A stretch of DNA of 64,000 nt from Algoriphagus sp. (GCF_030694375.1 NZ_JAUXYL010000026.1:124001-188000), one strand, 5' to 3'; positions 1 to 8,646 are shown, numbered from the stretch's first letter. Made by a program: numbers and translations. Notes: generated by a model from the sequence alone, not told the origin.

Positions 1-322
1 AGTCATAATCCTCAGCCAAGGTTCGTTTTGCAAAAGTCCGATCCAGTCTGATGGTCAATGTCCGATAGCAAACCCGAATGGAGTCAGGCTTCGAACTTGG
101 GTCAAAAGTGACTTGAAGGGTGCGATCTGAAAGATTATAGCGAAAAGGATACGAATTCCCGTTTTTATCATTGACAAGAATGCTTGCTTCAATCGCAGAA
201 AGGGAGTCCAATACGGCGGGCTTTTCAAAATTATCGGCAGGAAACCAGCGACATTTTTCCTGAGCTTGAACAGTCCAACTCAACCCAAAAAACAAAACCA
301 AGGAAGCTATCCAAACACGCAT
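1..322 (-). CDS. N-terminal part of an exported protein of unknown function (cut by window edge)
   Basis: An open frame starts at the ATG at 322 on the minus strand and runs off the left edge, giving about 107 residues. It begins with a clear signal peptide (MRVWIASLVLFFGLSWTVQA, then QEKC), so the product is exported. The visible mature part is rich in predicted beta-strand and contains a YRTLTIRLD-like stretch. From memory this resembles the start of large uncharacterised Bacteroidetes outer-membrane proteins, but I cannot confirm that. The upstream ATG near 330 reads into a stop after two codons, which supports 322 as the start. It lies 45 bases after the end of the histidine kinase gene on the same strand and may be co-transcribed with it. 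Function not assigned. Confidence 0.6.
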   Translation of the reverse strand, partial: MRVWIASLVLFFGLSWTVQAQEKCRWFPADNFEKPAVLDSLSAIEASILVNDKNGNSYPFRYNLSDRTLQVTFDPSSKPDSIRVCYRTLTIRLDRTFAKRTLAEDYD

Positions 323-367
323 CAGTTCATTCGGCCCTTTTTCTTTCAATGTACTAAAAAGCCAAAA

Positions 368-3300
368 CTATTCGACCAAAGGAAATGTAAGGTAGAAGGT
401 TGTCCCTTTTCCCACCTCGGTTTCAAACCAAATCTTTCCACCTGCTGTCTCCACCCCACTTTTGGCGATAGCCAATCCAAGTCCCGAACCCGTAGATTTA
501 GTGCTGAAATTGGGGATGAAAATTTTATCCTTCAGTTCCTGAGGAATCCCTTTACCATTGTCAGCGATCTCCAGAAAAACCGACTGTTCTGTCATCCAAA
601 GCCAGATTTTGATGTGAGGAAATTTCCCCTGTTCCATTGCTTGAATCCCATTGATGATAAGATTGGCAATCACCCGACCAAAAAGCTTATCATCTCCCAT
701 GATGATGATTTCCTCAGTGTAAGAATCATCCAAAAAATCAATCTTCACACGCTTGTCATTTTTAAACAATTCCAAGACCTGCATCAAAACAGTCTTGAAG
801 TTCATCAGCTCATTTTTTGGCAATGGCATTTTAGCAAAAGTCGAAAAAGAAGAAGCTATCCCACTGAGCGCATCCACTTGGTGAATCAAGGTCTCCAGTG
901 ATTTTCGAAGTTTTTGCTGATCATCGAGCTTTCCTTCTTGATCCAACCGAAGCAAATGCTGCAAAGTCAATTTCATCGGAGTGAGCGGGTTTTTGATTTC
1001 ATGCGCTACCTGCTTGGCCATTTCCCGCCAAGCGGACTCCTTTTCCGTGGAAGCGAGTACTTTTTTACTGGCTTCCAATTTGAAAAGCATGTTATTGTAT
1101 TCATTGACCAACAGTCCGATTTCATCCTTTGAGCCCCAATACATCGGCTCGTTATTTTCAAGATTGGTCGCTTTGAGTTTTTGGGTGAGCAACTTAAACG
1201 GAAGAGTCAGATTTTTTGAAACAAAGGATGAAACAATCAAAAAGAGAATAAAAATAACTACGAAAGCATTGAAGATATTACTCAATACGACGGAAATCAA
1301 AGAATTGAGCTCGGTCTCGGACTCGAAGAAGGGCACTGCCAAAATGCCGATATTGGACTGATCGATCTGGGAGGGTACCGCCAGATAGACGGTCTGATAC
1401 TTTAGCTTGCCGATTTTTTCATCTGCCAGGAGTTGGATTTGATTTTTTTCCATAATCCCTGACATCGCTAAAGGATTGATCCAGGGACCCAGAATTTTTT
1501 TATCAAAAATATTCGATCTGTTGGACGACTCAAGGTAACCATTCGGTGTGTAGAGATGAATATCACTTGCAATGGTATTTGCCAGGGTATTGATTTCCTC
1601 ATTGAGTAGATCCCGGTCGACACTTGCGGGGTTTTGGTTGTTGAAGAATACACCAAGATTACTTCGGATCAATCTCGCCTTTTCGATGTATTGCCTGTTG
1701 AGGTCGTCCTTATAGCTTCCTCCCAAGAGGCCTATCGTAATTATGGAAATAATAATGATGGGAAAAAAGAAGGCAAAATTGAGGTATAGCTGGAGCTTGG
1801 TGGAATAATTGAACTCGAAGTTTCGATATCCTTTGAAAAGGGTATTGAGTAAAATAGCCAGAAACGTCAAAAACACAAACGCCACAAAAAAGAGGGAAAT
1901 ATTTCCAAAAAACTGGGAAATAGAAATCGTGGGGGAAGAGAGAATAATGACCTCTTCTCCATTTTTCAGTCCGAAATGATGAAAACCCTGAACTAGAATC
2001 CCACTTTGAAAGATCTGGTTACGATCCAGAATATTCAGGAAATCAGTTTGATTATAATTGAAAGTACCGGAACTGCGGAGCAATTCTTTGTCTCTCAAAA
2101 CTGCATAATCATAATTTAAGGGATCTAGCTTTTCGGCATATTTTCGATCCAACAAGAGTTTGGGATAGACACTACCCGGCTGTATCCGCAACTGATTTAA
2201 CTCCAGATAAAGGGTTCCCTGCAAATTATCTTCTCGCAACACCGGAATGAATGCCACGAATTTATTACTGGCAGTAGTTTCTTTTCCACGGATAAAATAA
2301 AGATCACGGACACCTGTAGCAAAGTCACTTTTGACATATTGCTGACGCAATGACTTCAGGTCCTGTCCTTCCGGAGGCCCTTGAATTTGCTGTCCTGAAG
2401 CCGAGAAAATACGGATGACAACTTCAAATTGATCGAAGTAATTATCCAGATAAATCTTTCGGATTTTAGTTTCTATAGGATCTTTGGAAAGTAATGGGTC
2501 AGCCATCCTGTTAAGGATGAAAAGGTCACTTTTCACCCTGGAAAAAATATCTCCAAGGAAAAATTCCGTCATTACATCGTTTTCAATCAGGTTTTGATTT
2601 GCAAATCTTGTTTTGGAAAGTATAAGTCGCTCCCTTTCTGATTGAAAAGTACTGACTCCGATTATCCCTGCGGTGACTAAGCAAGCGTAGAAGAATGTCA
2701 AGAATGTATCCAGTCCCAACCTGAAGACATTTTGATAAAGTTCAAAACGAATGATGCTAAAAAGGAAAAACAAATGAATCAACCCCGCGACTCCTAACCA
2801 AAAACTGTAATACCCCGCAACAAGAAGAAGCGGAAAACCAAATACGCTCAAGTATCGGTAATAAATCTGCTTCTCTTTTTTGACACTAAGCAATAAGCTG
2901 AATAAGTTTAACGACAGTAACACATACACTGATCCCCACAAAAACAAAATCAAAATGCTCAAGCCTTTGAATAGGTCAAATGTTGGAATAGACCGGATGT
3001 CCAATACCCATTGAGAATTGAAGATCAAATCCCTGGGAAGAAACCACATTAGGCTAAAAAAAACTGTACTCATAAGCAGAGAAAAAATCAAAGCCAGTCG
3101 AAATTTCTTGTCATTTTTTAAGATTACCACCTGTTGAAAGGCCTTCTTAGAGGCAAATTGAAAAATGATCAAACCCAATATAAATCCGAGACAAAGGGTA
3201 TTGAAAAACAAATCCCCTAAACTTGGATTCAACCAGGAAGAAGCATAATTCGCCGGATCAAACAGTGAGGTTTCAAAGAATTCACCCGGAAAATCAAGCA

Positions 3301-4072
3301 AAAGCATGGAAATTCTAATGGTAAACAAGATCAAAAAACCATAGCCTATCGTCTGCCAAGGGTAGCCGTTTTTCCATTTTTTTCTTAAAAAGTCAAAGCT
3401 TAAAATAAAGTAGAGCAAAAATATGGAGCAGATAAAAATCAGCAGGGGTGTATTGGAAACTCTACCCACCGGTTCATAACCTACTTGAAAACTTATTCCA
3501 AAAATTGGCTTTCCTGTAATTGAACTTACCTGAAAAGTTCCGTCTGCAGGATTTTCAAAAAGTTGAAATCGATCATTTCCGAAAAAATCAGGATTCGGAC
3601 CGGTTTTAAGGTAATCATTTTCAATCGATCCAGGCCAAATCAGTCGCAAGGCATGAACGAGGTAGTAGTCAGTGGTAGCTCGCTTGATTTTTCTGATTTT
3701 GACAAAGAAAGTTCCAAATGGATCTTCAAGTAGCTGGAATTCTTGATTAAAGTCTAAGGATGAGAAATCAAGGGTGGTAGTGAAATCAGACCAAAAAAGG
3801 AGTTTTCCCGAAGTGTTTAAAAGGAAAAAAGGATGGCTATGATTCGGATTACTGACATGTTCAAAAGTAATGGAGTCCTCAGGTCTTACATCCATCAAAA
3901 CACGGATAAAATCCTCGTCAAACTGGGAGTTTACCTTATGAATTTTAGTTTGGATGGACTCAAAATATTTCTCCTCTTCGCTTTTCTGCAAAACGAAAAA
4001 GTTTAAAATCAGAACGAAGAGAAGAGAAATTACGCTGATCAAGATGACCAGCCTTCGGGTTTTGAGGCTCAT
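368..4072 (-). CDS. NtrY-like membrane sensor histidine kinase, 1234 aa
   Basis: Two-component sensor kinase. The C-terminal 220 residues hold a full transmitter: H-box HEIKNPLTP with the phospho-accepting His at about residue 1024, N-box NLIINGIQAM, G1 box DNGKGI, F-box and G2 box GSGLGLAIAK. A HAMP-like linker precedes it at about 930-985. The N-terminal 900 residues are unusually large. They contain one membrane helix, an extracytoplasmic region of about 170 residues, a cluster of six or seven helices, a second extracytoplasmic region of about 250 residues, a further helix, and a third smaller extracytoplasmic stretch before the HAMP. No response regulator lies next to it; its partner may be elsewhere. 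The gene has a terminator immediately upstream (4092-4115), so it probably has its own promoter, which I could not identify. Signal unknown. Confidence 0.9.
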   Translation of the reverse strand: MSLKTRRLVILISVISLLFVLILNFFVLQKSEEEKYFESIQTKIHKVNSQFDEDFIRVLMDVRPEDSITFEHVSNPNHSHPFFLLNTSGKLLFWSDFTTTLDFSSLDFNQEFQLLEDPFGTFFVKIRKIKRATTDYYLVHALRLIWPGSIENDYLKTGPNPDFFGNDRFQLFENPADGTFQVSSITGKPIFGISFQVGYEPVGRVSNTPLLIFICSIFLLYFILSFDFLRKKWKNGYPWQTIGYGFLILFTIRISMLLLDFPGEFFETSLFDPANYASSWLNPSLGDLFFNTLCLGFILGLIIFQFASKKAFQQVVILKNDKKFRLALIFSLLMSTVFFSLMWFLPRDLIFNSQWVLDIRSIPTFDLFKGLSILILFLWGSVYVLLSLNLFSLLLSVKKEKQIYYRYLSVFGFPLLLVAGYYSFWLGVAGLIHLFFLFSIIRFELYQNVFRLGLDTFLTFFYACLVTAGIIGVSTFQSERERLILSKTRFANQNLIENDVMTEFFLGDIFSRVKSDLFILNRMADPLLSKDPIETKIRKIYLDNYFDQFEVVIRIFSASGQQIQGPPEGQDLKSLRQQYVKSDFATGVRDLYFIRGKETTASNKFVAFIPVLREDNLQGTLYLELNQLRIQPGSVYPKLLLDRKYAEKLDPLNYDYAVLRDKELLRSSGTFNYNQTDFLNILDRNQIFQSGILVQGFHHFGLKNGEEVIILSSPTISISQFFGNISLFFVAFVFLTFLAILLNTLFKGYRNFEFNYSTKLQLYLNFAFFFPIIIISIITIGLLGGSYKDDLNRQYIEKARLIRSNLGVFFNNQNPASVDRDLLNEEINTLANTIASDIHLYTPNGYLESSNRSNIFDKKILGPWINPLAMSGIMEKNQIQLLADEKIGKLKYQTVYLAVPSQIDQSNIGILAVPFFESETELNSLISVVLSNIFNAFVVIFILFLIVSSFVSKNLTLPFKLLTQKLKATNLENNEPMYWGSKDEIGLLVNEYNNMLFKLEASKKVLASTEKESAWREMAKQVAHEIKNPLTPMKLTLQHLLRLDQEGKLDDQQKLRKSLETLIHQVDALSGIASSFSTFAKMPLPKNELMNFKTVLMQVLELFKNDKRVKIDFLDDSYTEEIIIMGDDKLFGRVIANLIINGIQAMEQGKFPHIKIWLWMTEQSVFLEIADNGKGIPQELKDKIFIPNFSTKSTGSGLGLAIAKSGVETAGGKIWFETEVGKGTTFYLTFPLVE

Positions 4073-4091
4073 TTATGCTAAAAATAAAAAA

Positions 4092-4115
4092 GCAAAGTCT
4101 GGTATCAAACTTTGC
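4092..4115 (-). terminator. Rho-independent terminator after the SCO/DUF420/CxxC genes
   Basis: The 7-bp arms GCAAAGT and ACTTTGC enclose a 10-base loop. On the minus strand the hairpin is followed by TTTTTTATTTT. It lies 11 bases past the stop of the 81-residue gene and 20 bases before the ATG of the histidine kinase, so it separates the two units. Confidence 0.75.
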
Positions 4116-4126
4116 CTTTGGATCTC

Positions 4127-4372
4127 TTATCTAAGTGAGAGTTTTGCTTTTTTCTTTTTGGCTGATTTATACCATAAATAGCCGATCACCGCCGCCAAAA
4201 GGTATGGCATTACAAAGAGGTATAAAATGCCACTGTTCAGCCCGGCACCAATGCTGGTGTCACCGTTGGAGACGTTATTTTCTACGGAAGCTCTACACAT
4301 CGCACACTGTGCAAAGCTCACCAGTTGAATTCCAAAAAAGAAAATAGTCAGAATCAGAAATTTAATTTTCAT
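4127..4372 (-). CDS. Small membrane protein with CxxC motif, in the cytochrome oxidase locus
   Basis: 81 residues: a cleavable-looking signal sequence ending SFAQ, then CAMCRA (a CxxC pair just after the cleavage site), a short polar stretch, one transmembrane helix (about 48-70) and a very basic lysine-rich tail. Such a layout would place the CxxC pair in the periplasm, tethered to the inner membrane. It is the last gene of the SCO-DUF420 unit, which lies behind the oxidase operon. A role in copper or thiol handling during oxidase assembly is therefore plausible, but this is inference from position and from the cysteine pair. I recognise no characterised family. Confidence 0.75.
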   Translation of the reverse strand: MKIKFLILTIFFFGIQLVSFAQCAMCRASVENNVSNGDTSIGAGLNSGILYLFVMPYLLAAVIGYLWYKSAKKKKAKLSLR

Positions 4373-4409
4373 GGTATTCAGGGTTAAGATTTATTGATTC
4401 CTTTCAAGA

Positions 4410-4964
4410 TCAATTCACATAATACGGACTGATCATTAAGTAAACAATCACACCTGTGACTGACACATACAACCAGATCGGATAAGCAAATTTAACCACT
4501 TTACGGTGTTTATCACGCTGATCAGTATATCCATAATAGTAGGCAAATAAAATCGGGAACAGTGCTACTGCTGCCAAAATGATGTGGGTAATCAACAGGA
4601 AGTAGTAAACCGTACGAATGAATCCCTCTCCTCCGAACCTAGTGCTTTCCGCTGCACCGTGATAGATTACATAAGAGACGAGGAATATAGCCCCCAAAAT
4701 GAACGCAACGGTCATCGTTGCCCCATGATAGGTGTATTTTTTTTGTTTGATAAAAATCAACCCTACTATCAGTGCCACTGAAGCCGCCGAATTGATTACT
4801 GCATTGAGGTGAGGCAGAAAATAGACCCAGTCACCCAAAGCCGTAATCTTAGTAGGCATAAACAGTAAGACTGCTACTGCCAAGGGAATCGCAATGGATA
4901 TCCCAATAATCCAATTTTTAACTTTTGCTTCTTCCTGAAGCGTTAAACTTTTATTTGCTTGCAT
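4410..4964 (-). CDS. DUF420 family membrane protein
   Basis: 184 residues with about five transmembrane helices. It matches the DUF420 (YozB/CtaM-like) family in length, in its position beside oxidase genes, and in the pattern of histidines in the helices (PHLNAV, YHGAAES, THIILA, HRK). Members of this family are associated with assembly of heme-copper oxidases in Firmicutes (CtaM). The role here is inferred by that analogy. Its start overlaps the end of the SCO gene by 14 bases, so the two are translationally coupled and probably made as partners. The 81-residue CxxC protein follows 37 bases downstream. Confidence 0.8.
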   Translation of the reverse strand: MQANKSLTLQEEAKVKNWIIGISIAIPLAVAVLLFMPTKITALGDWVYFLPHLNAVINSAASVALIVGLIFIKQKKYTYHGATMTVAFILGAIFLVSYVIYHGAAESTRFGGEGFIRTVYYFLLITHIILAAVALFPILFAYYYGYTDQRDKHRKVVKFAYPIWLYVSVTGVIVYLMISPYYVN

Positions 4965-5619
4965 GTAATAAGACTTTTGTTTCTAACATCAATAAGTCAA
5001 CATCTTCCCTATTTGTTCCGCTGTAATAGCCTCTAATTCTTCCTAATTCATCCACTAAGATAAATTTGTCGCTATGAACAAAGTCATCGGGCACTCCATT
5101 TCCATCAAGTGTGGGAATTATAAAACCACATCGAGCTAGCTGATAAGTTTCATCTTTTGGGCCTGAAAGAAAATGCCATTTTCCGCTGATCGCTCCGTGT
5201 TCCGTGGCGTAAGTCTTTAAAATAGTCGGAGTATCAAATTCCGGGTCGATACTGATGGACATAATTTGAACATTGGGTTCATCTCTAAACATATCATTGA
5301 CACGTTCCATTTCTTTGGACATGACCGGACAGATGCTCGGACATGATGTGAAAAAGAAATCGACAATCGTGATTTTCCCTTCCATTTCTGCCTTGCCTAC
5401 AGCAATTCCATCCTGATTGGTAAAAGTAAAATCAGGTATAAAATGCTGGGTGGTATCGGTGACCGGGCATTCAAGAAAAGGATTATCCACACCCTTTTCA
5501 AAAAAAATAGGGAGATCATACGAATTGGTACCAAAGCTTCTTAAAAACAGAAACACCAAGACAGGAATCAGTAATATGCAGACCAACACCATTCCCTGTA
5601 ATATTCGCAATCCTTTCAT
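4951..5619 (-). CDS. SCO1/SenC family copper chaperone for cytochrome oxidase
   Basis: 222 residues, near the usual SCO length. An N-terminal helix (about 8-27) anchors a periplasmic thioredoxin-like domain. The copper ligands are visible: CPSIC (Cys93 and Cys97) and the downstream His in DDFVHSDKF. SCO proteins deliver copper to, or reduce, the CuA site of oxidase subunit II, which is encoded by ctaC at 11.6 kb in this window. The gene sits 380 bases beyond the terminator of the main oxidase operon, with two tandem repeats in between. The start codon lies exactly at the end of one of these repeats, so its leader is repeat-derived. Confidence 0.92.
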   Translation of the reverse strand: MKGLRILQGMVLVCILLIPVLVFLFLRSFGTNSYDLPIFFEKGVDNPFLECPVTDTTQHFIPDFTFTNQDGIAVGKAEMEGKITIVDFFFTSCPSICPVMSKEMERVNDMFRDEPNVQIMSISIDPEFDTPTILKTYATEHGAISGKWHFLSGPKDETYQLARCGFIIPTLDGNGVPDDFVHSDKFILVDELGRIRGYYSGTNREDVDLLMLETKVLLHASK

Positions 5620-5853
5620 GTGTTTATAATTTGTTTTTCAGTGATCAGATGGAATCTTCGCATGAATTCCCCGATAGCTCGGGGCATCCCAGTGTGTGAC
5701 GCTTTGGGTCATGCCTGCCTGTAGCAGACAGGCTCGATTTCATCTGTTTATAATTTGTTTCAATAGGTCAGATGGAATCTCGCATGGTGGATAATCATGC
5801 CAGTGTGTGACGTTATCGTCATGCCTGCCTGTAGCAGACAGGCTCGATTTCAT
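5617..5853. repeat. Two tandem copies of a 110-124 bp palindrome-rich repeat
   Basis: Two units begin at 5617 and 5741, and the boundary motif recurs at 5851 (CATGTGTTTAT), giving periods of 124 and 110 bases. Conserved blocks are CAT-ctGTTTATAATTTG, CAGATGGAATCT, CAGTGTGTGACG and GCCTGCCTGTAGCAGACAGG. Each unit carries two hairpins: TGACG-TTAT-CGTCA (TGAC-GCTTTGG-GTCA in the first copy) and the 21-base GCCTG...CAGGC dyad. The first copy also has CCCCGA-TAGC-TCGGGG. A diverged third copy lies at 58171-58304. The rest of the gap up to 5946 holds another GC-rich fragment (CCTGCCGGCAG near 5885) and no gene. Confidence 0.85.
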
Positions 5854-5946
5854 GTGTTTATTTTTTGTTTTTTAAAGGCCAAACCTGCCGGCAGCCATAG
5901 CTGAGGAAGACAGGCCCGGTTTGATGCTGATTTTTTAACAAAAAAA

Positions 5947-5973
5947 CAGGTTGAAGTGATTCACTCCAACCTG
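5947..5973 (-). terminator. Terminator of the act-cta operon
   Basis: CAGGTTGAAGTGA pairs with TCACTCCAACCTG (13 bp, one G-T pair) around a one-base centre. On the minus strand the hairpin is followed by seven Ts. It sits 26 bases past the stop of the subunit IV gene and closes the 15-kb operon. Confidence 0.85.
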
Positions 5974-5998
5974 CCATTTTTTATATTTTTCTGGATTT

Positions 5999-6328
5999 CT
6001 ACCAACGCATCAAGAAGATGTCAGAGCCTTCCTTTACCAATGCAATCACTAGCCACACCAAGAATATAAGCGGGACAATAATTGAATAGAACAAAGGCTT
6101 AACCTCATCTCCGAGGTGCATAAATTCCATCATGATGTATTTGGCTTTCCACACAGTCAGCGCGATAAACAAGAAATAAAGGATGATTCCTCTATCCATA
6201 GTGAAAGCCATAATAAATTCTACCACTGTGATCGCAAGAAGAATGAAAGCTGTTTTCCAGATTTTCTTAATCTTTTGCTCGTCGCGGGTTTCAACTATAA
6301 GTGTCGATTTGTTTTCTTGAATTTCCAT
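5999..6328 (-). CDS. Cytochrome c oxidase subunit IV (caa3/bacterial COX4 type)
   Basis: 109 residues with three transmembrane helices and a short charged N-terminus. This matches the small bacterial subunit IV family (COX4_pro) in size and topology, including the charged stretch MMEFMHLGDEVKP between helices 2 and 3. It is the last gene of the operon, 21 bases after the larger subunit III gene and before a strong terminator. The subunit has no redox cofactor; in related enzymes it stabilises the subunit I-III assembly. Confidence 0.88.
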   Translation of the reverse strand: MEIQENKSTLIVETRDEQKIKKIWKTAFILLAITVVEFIMAFTMDRGIILYFLFIALTVWKAKYIMMEFMHLGDEVKPLFYSIIVPLIFLVWLVIALVKEGSDIFLMRW

Positions 6329-6349
6329 ATTTCGAAGAATTTTAAATGC

Positions 6350-7126
6350 TTAAATCAGATAGAACAACGTAAACACGAATACCCATACAAGATCTACAAA
6401 GTGCCAATAAAGTCCGATTTTTTCTACCATCTCATAGTGTCCACGCTTATCATACACACCCACTGCTGCTTGGTAAAAACAAAGGAAAAGCAAAAATACT
6501 CCTATGGTCACGTGAAATCCGTGAAATCCTGTTATAAAGAAAAATAATTGAGCAAAAGAAGCCGGACCATATTCATTGACAACAAGATTGGCTCCATATA
6601 CAGTTTCGGTTACATTTTGACTCAATGAATTAATGTAGGTCAAAACCGTTCCACTTTCAGTTCCATGAATGAAGTGATTCCACTCCCAAGCCTGACAGCT
6701 AAGGAAGGTAATACCTCCAAGTAAGGTCCAGAGCATCCATTTAACCACATCATTTCGATCATTCCGATGACCTGCTTCTACAGCCAATACCATAGTGACA
6801 GAACTGGCAATCAAAATGAAAGTCATAATACCCACAAAGATCAACGGCGCATGGACTCCGTGAAGAAACGGTAGTGCCTCAAAGACAAGCTCTGGCACAG
6901 GCCAATATTCATTTGATCCAACAAACTCAGTTGCAGGCCCCTCATAGGCCGGATAGGTTACTCGAGTTGCAACATAGGTGATCAAAAATGCAGCAAAAGT
7001 GAAAATATCGGAAAGCAGGAAAAACCACATCATGAGTTTTCCATAGCTTGCTTTCAGGGGTTCATTTCCTCCTCCCCAAACGCCTCTTTTCGAGCTTACT
7101 CCAATAACAGTAGAATGCGCAGACAT
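6350..7126 (-). CDS. ctaE: Cytochrome c oxidase subunit III
   Basis: 258 residues with about seven transmembrane helices. Typical subunit III features are visible: the TGFHGFHVTIG motif, the WHFVDLVWVFVFTLFYL C-terminus and a conserved acidic-histidine pattern. It forms the proton-pumping core with CtaD and CtaC in the inner membrane. A shorter subunit III-like gene lies 28 bases upstream in the operon. Two adjacent subunit III family genes are common in Bacteroidetes loci, one full length and one trimmed. This one has the longer N-terminal region (SAHSTVIGVSSKRGVWGGG), which is glycine-rich and probably cytoplasmic. Confidence 0.92.
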   Translation of the reverse strand: MSAHSTVIGVSSKRGVWGGGNEPLKASYGKLMMWFFLLSDIFTFAAFLITYVATRVTYPAYEGPATEFVGSNEYWPVPELVFEALPFLHGVHAPLIFVGIMTFILIASSVTMVLAVEAGHRNDRNDVVKWMLWTLLGGITFLSCQAWEWNHFIHGTESGTVLTYINSLSQNVTETVYGANLVVNEYGPASFAQLFFFITGFHGFHVTIGVFLLFLCFYQAAVGVYDKRGHYEMVEKIGLYWHFVDLVWVFVFTLFYLI

Positions 7127-7154
7127 AAATTATTGATTTGTACCAGGTTTTTAT

Positions 7155-7736
7155 TTAATGATTAAGAAGCAAAAACATAAACAGATATAACCACAAGCCT
7201 CCTAAGAAATGCCAATATGTGGTGGCCATTTCCATCACATCCATTGCCTTGGAGTGCACTTGCAATCTGAGTGTCGAAATTAATACAATAATCAGAAATA
7301 TCACACCGCTGATCAGGTGTGCAGCATGAAGACCCGTAAAAACATATAAAAATGAGCCGGATGGATTGCCAACAAAGAACACTTCGCGATCTACCATTGC
7401 AACCCAACTATACCACTGACCTATCAGAAATGCTATTCCAAGAAGGACGGTTAAACCCATTCCAATTTTAAGATTCAAAAAATTGTCTTTTTTAGCAGAG
7501 AAATACGCCCAATGAAGGGTAAAACTGCTTAAAAGTGCAATGCCAGACGTAATCCAGAAAATTTCCGGAAGATCATATTCCAACCAATTTCCTTCAGCCT
7601 GTCTTACGATATAGGCACTCGTCAATCCCGCAAAGACCATTACAACCGATACCATAAACAACCAAAGCGCAAATTTCTTTGGGTGCATGGAAATGGGCTG
7701 CTCGACCATATCTACATATTTCAGTTCTTTTTCCAT
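7155..7736 (-). CDS. Second, shorter heme-copper oxidase subunit III family protein
   Basis: 193 residues and five transmembrane helices, the size of quinol-oxidase type subunit III proteins that lack the first two helices. The family motifs GLHAAHLISGV and TTYWHFLGGLWLYLF are present. It is encoded 3 bases after cyoE and before the full-length subunit III gene. Whether both subunits join one enzyme, or this one serves as an assembly factor, cannot be told from sequence. It is well conserved in its core motifs, so it does not look like a decaying duplicate. Confidence 0.88.
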   Translation of the reverse strand: MEKELKYVDMVEQPISMHPKKFALWLFMVSVVMVFAGLTSAYIVRQAEGNWLEYDLPEIFWITSGIALLSSFTLHWAYFSAKKDNFLNLKIGMGLTVLLGIAFLIGQWYSWVAMVDREVFFVGNPSGSFLYVFTGLHAAHLISGVIFLIIVLISTLRLQVHSKAMDVMEMATTYWHFLGGLWLYLFMFLLLNH

Positions 7737-7739
7737 GGA

Positions 7740-8645
7740 TTAAGGCATTTTATCGAGAAGGTAAGCGATCTGCACTATAGGTAAATAAAGAAATGAACCA
7801 AACATAATTTTCAAAGCAGACTTTCTGGAGCAATCTCTCATCAAATTGAATGTCTGAGCTAAAAACAGGACACCACAAACAGTTGCGACAATACCTGAAT
7901 TCAAACCTGTAAGCCCAAAATAACTTGGCAGTAATCCCAATGGAAGTAGAAATAGCGTATAGATCATGATTTGGATGGCAGTGTTCAAATCCTGACCTCC
8001 CCCACTCGGGAGAAGTTTAAAACCTGCTCGTTTGTAATCCTCATCACTTACCCAGGCGATCGCCCAGAAATGGGGAAACTGCCATATAAACTGGATCCCG
8101 AAAATGATAAGCGCTTCATAGGAAATGGATCCGGTCGCTGCTGTCCAACCCAATAAAGGAGGCATAGCACCAGGTATCGCTCCAACAAAAACAGCAATAG
8201 GACCCACTCTTTTCAAAGGTGTGTATACAAATACATACAACACCATACTTAGTATTCCAAGCCAGGTAGTCAATGGATTAGTAAAGATCCAAAGGAGAGA
8301 AATTCCAAGAATAGCAACTAGGGAAGTAAACCAATAAGCTTCCTGAAGTGAAATAATCTGAAGTGGAAGCGGACGATTTTGAGTTCGCTTCATTAACTTG
8401 TCCAGATCCCGCTCCATAATTTCGTTGGCAGCTCCAGAGGCTCCGGAAATCAGAAATCCCCCCAAGGCAAGGCCTACAAAGCCCGTCCAACCAAAACTAA
8501 CTCCTCTATCGCCAAGTATATACCCGAAAACAGCCGAGAAAGTCACTAAGGCTGATAGCCTCAGCTTAATAAGATCAGAATAAGCTTTAATCCTGTAAAG
8601 AATCAAAGAAACTATAGATTGGTCAGCTGCATTAACTGTCCCCAT
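7740..8645 (-). CDS. cyoE: Protoheme IX farnesyltransferase (heme O synthase)
   Basis: 301 residues, the normal length, with about nine transmembrane helices. It adds a farnesyl group to heme B to make heme O, the precursor of heme A. The UbiA-type prenyl diphosphate site is visible as NEIMERDLDKLMKRTQNRP, with a second acidic motif SDEDYKRAG. It lies one base after ctaA, which performs the next step, so the two-enzyme heme A pathway is built within the oxidase operon. In many bacteria the gene is called ctaB. Confidence 0.95.
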   Translation of the reverse strand: MGTVNAADQSIVSLILYRIKAYSDLIKLRLSALVTFSAVFGYILGDRGVSFGWTGFVGLALGGFLISGASGAANEIMERDLDKLMKRTQNRPLPLQIISLQEAYWFTSLVAILGISLLWIFTNPLTTWLGILSMVLYVFVYTPLKRVGPIAVFVGAIPGAMPPLLGWTAATGSISYEALIIFGIQFIWQFPHFWAIAWVSDEDYKRAGFKLLPSGGGQDLNTAIQIMIYTLFLLPLGLLPSYFGLTGLNSGIVATVCGVLFLAQTFNLMRDCSRKSALKIMFGSFLYLPIVQIAYLLDKMP

Positions 8646-8646
8646 T

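Noticed and set aside
266..901. Long plus-strand open frame opposite the histidine kinase gene
   Set aside because: It overlaps the C-terminal part of a clearly real kinase gene on the other strand, has no family signature, and its composition follows that of the reverse strand.
5617..5853. CRISPR array at the 5.6-kb repeats
   Set aside because: Units are over 100 bases long, differ in length and have no unique spacers; no cas genes are present.
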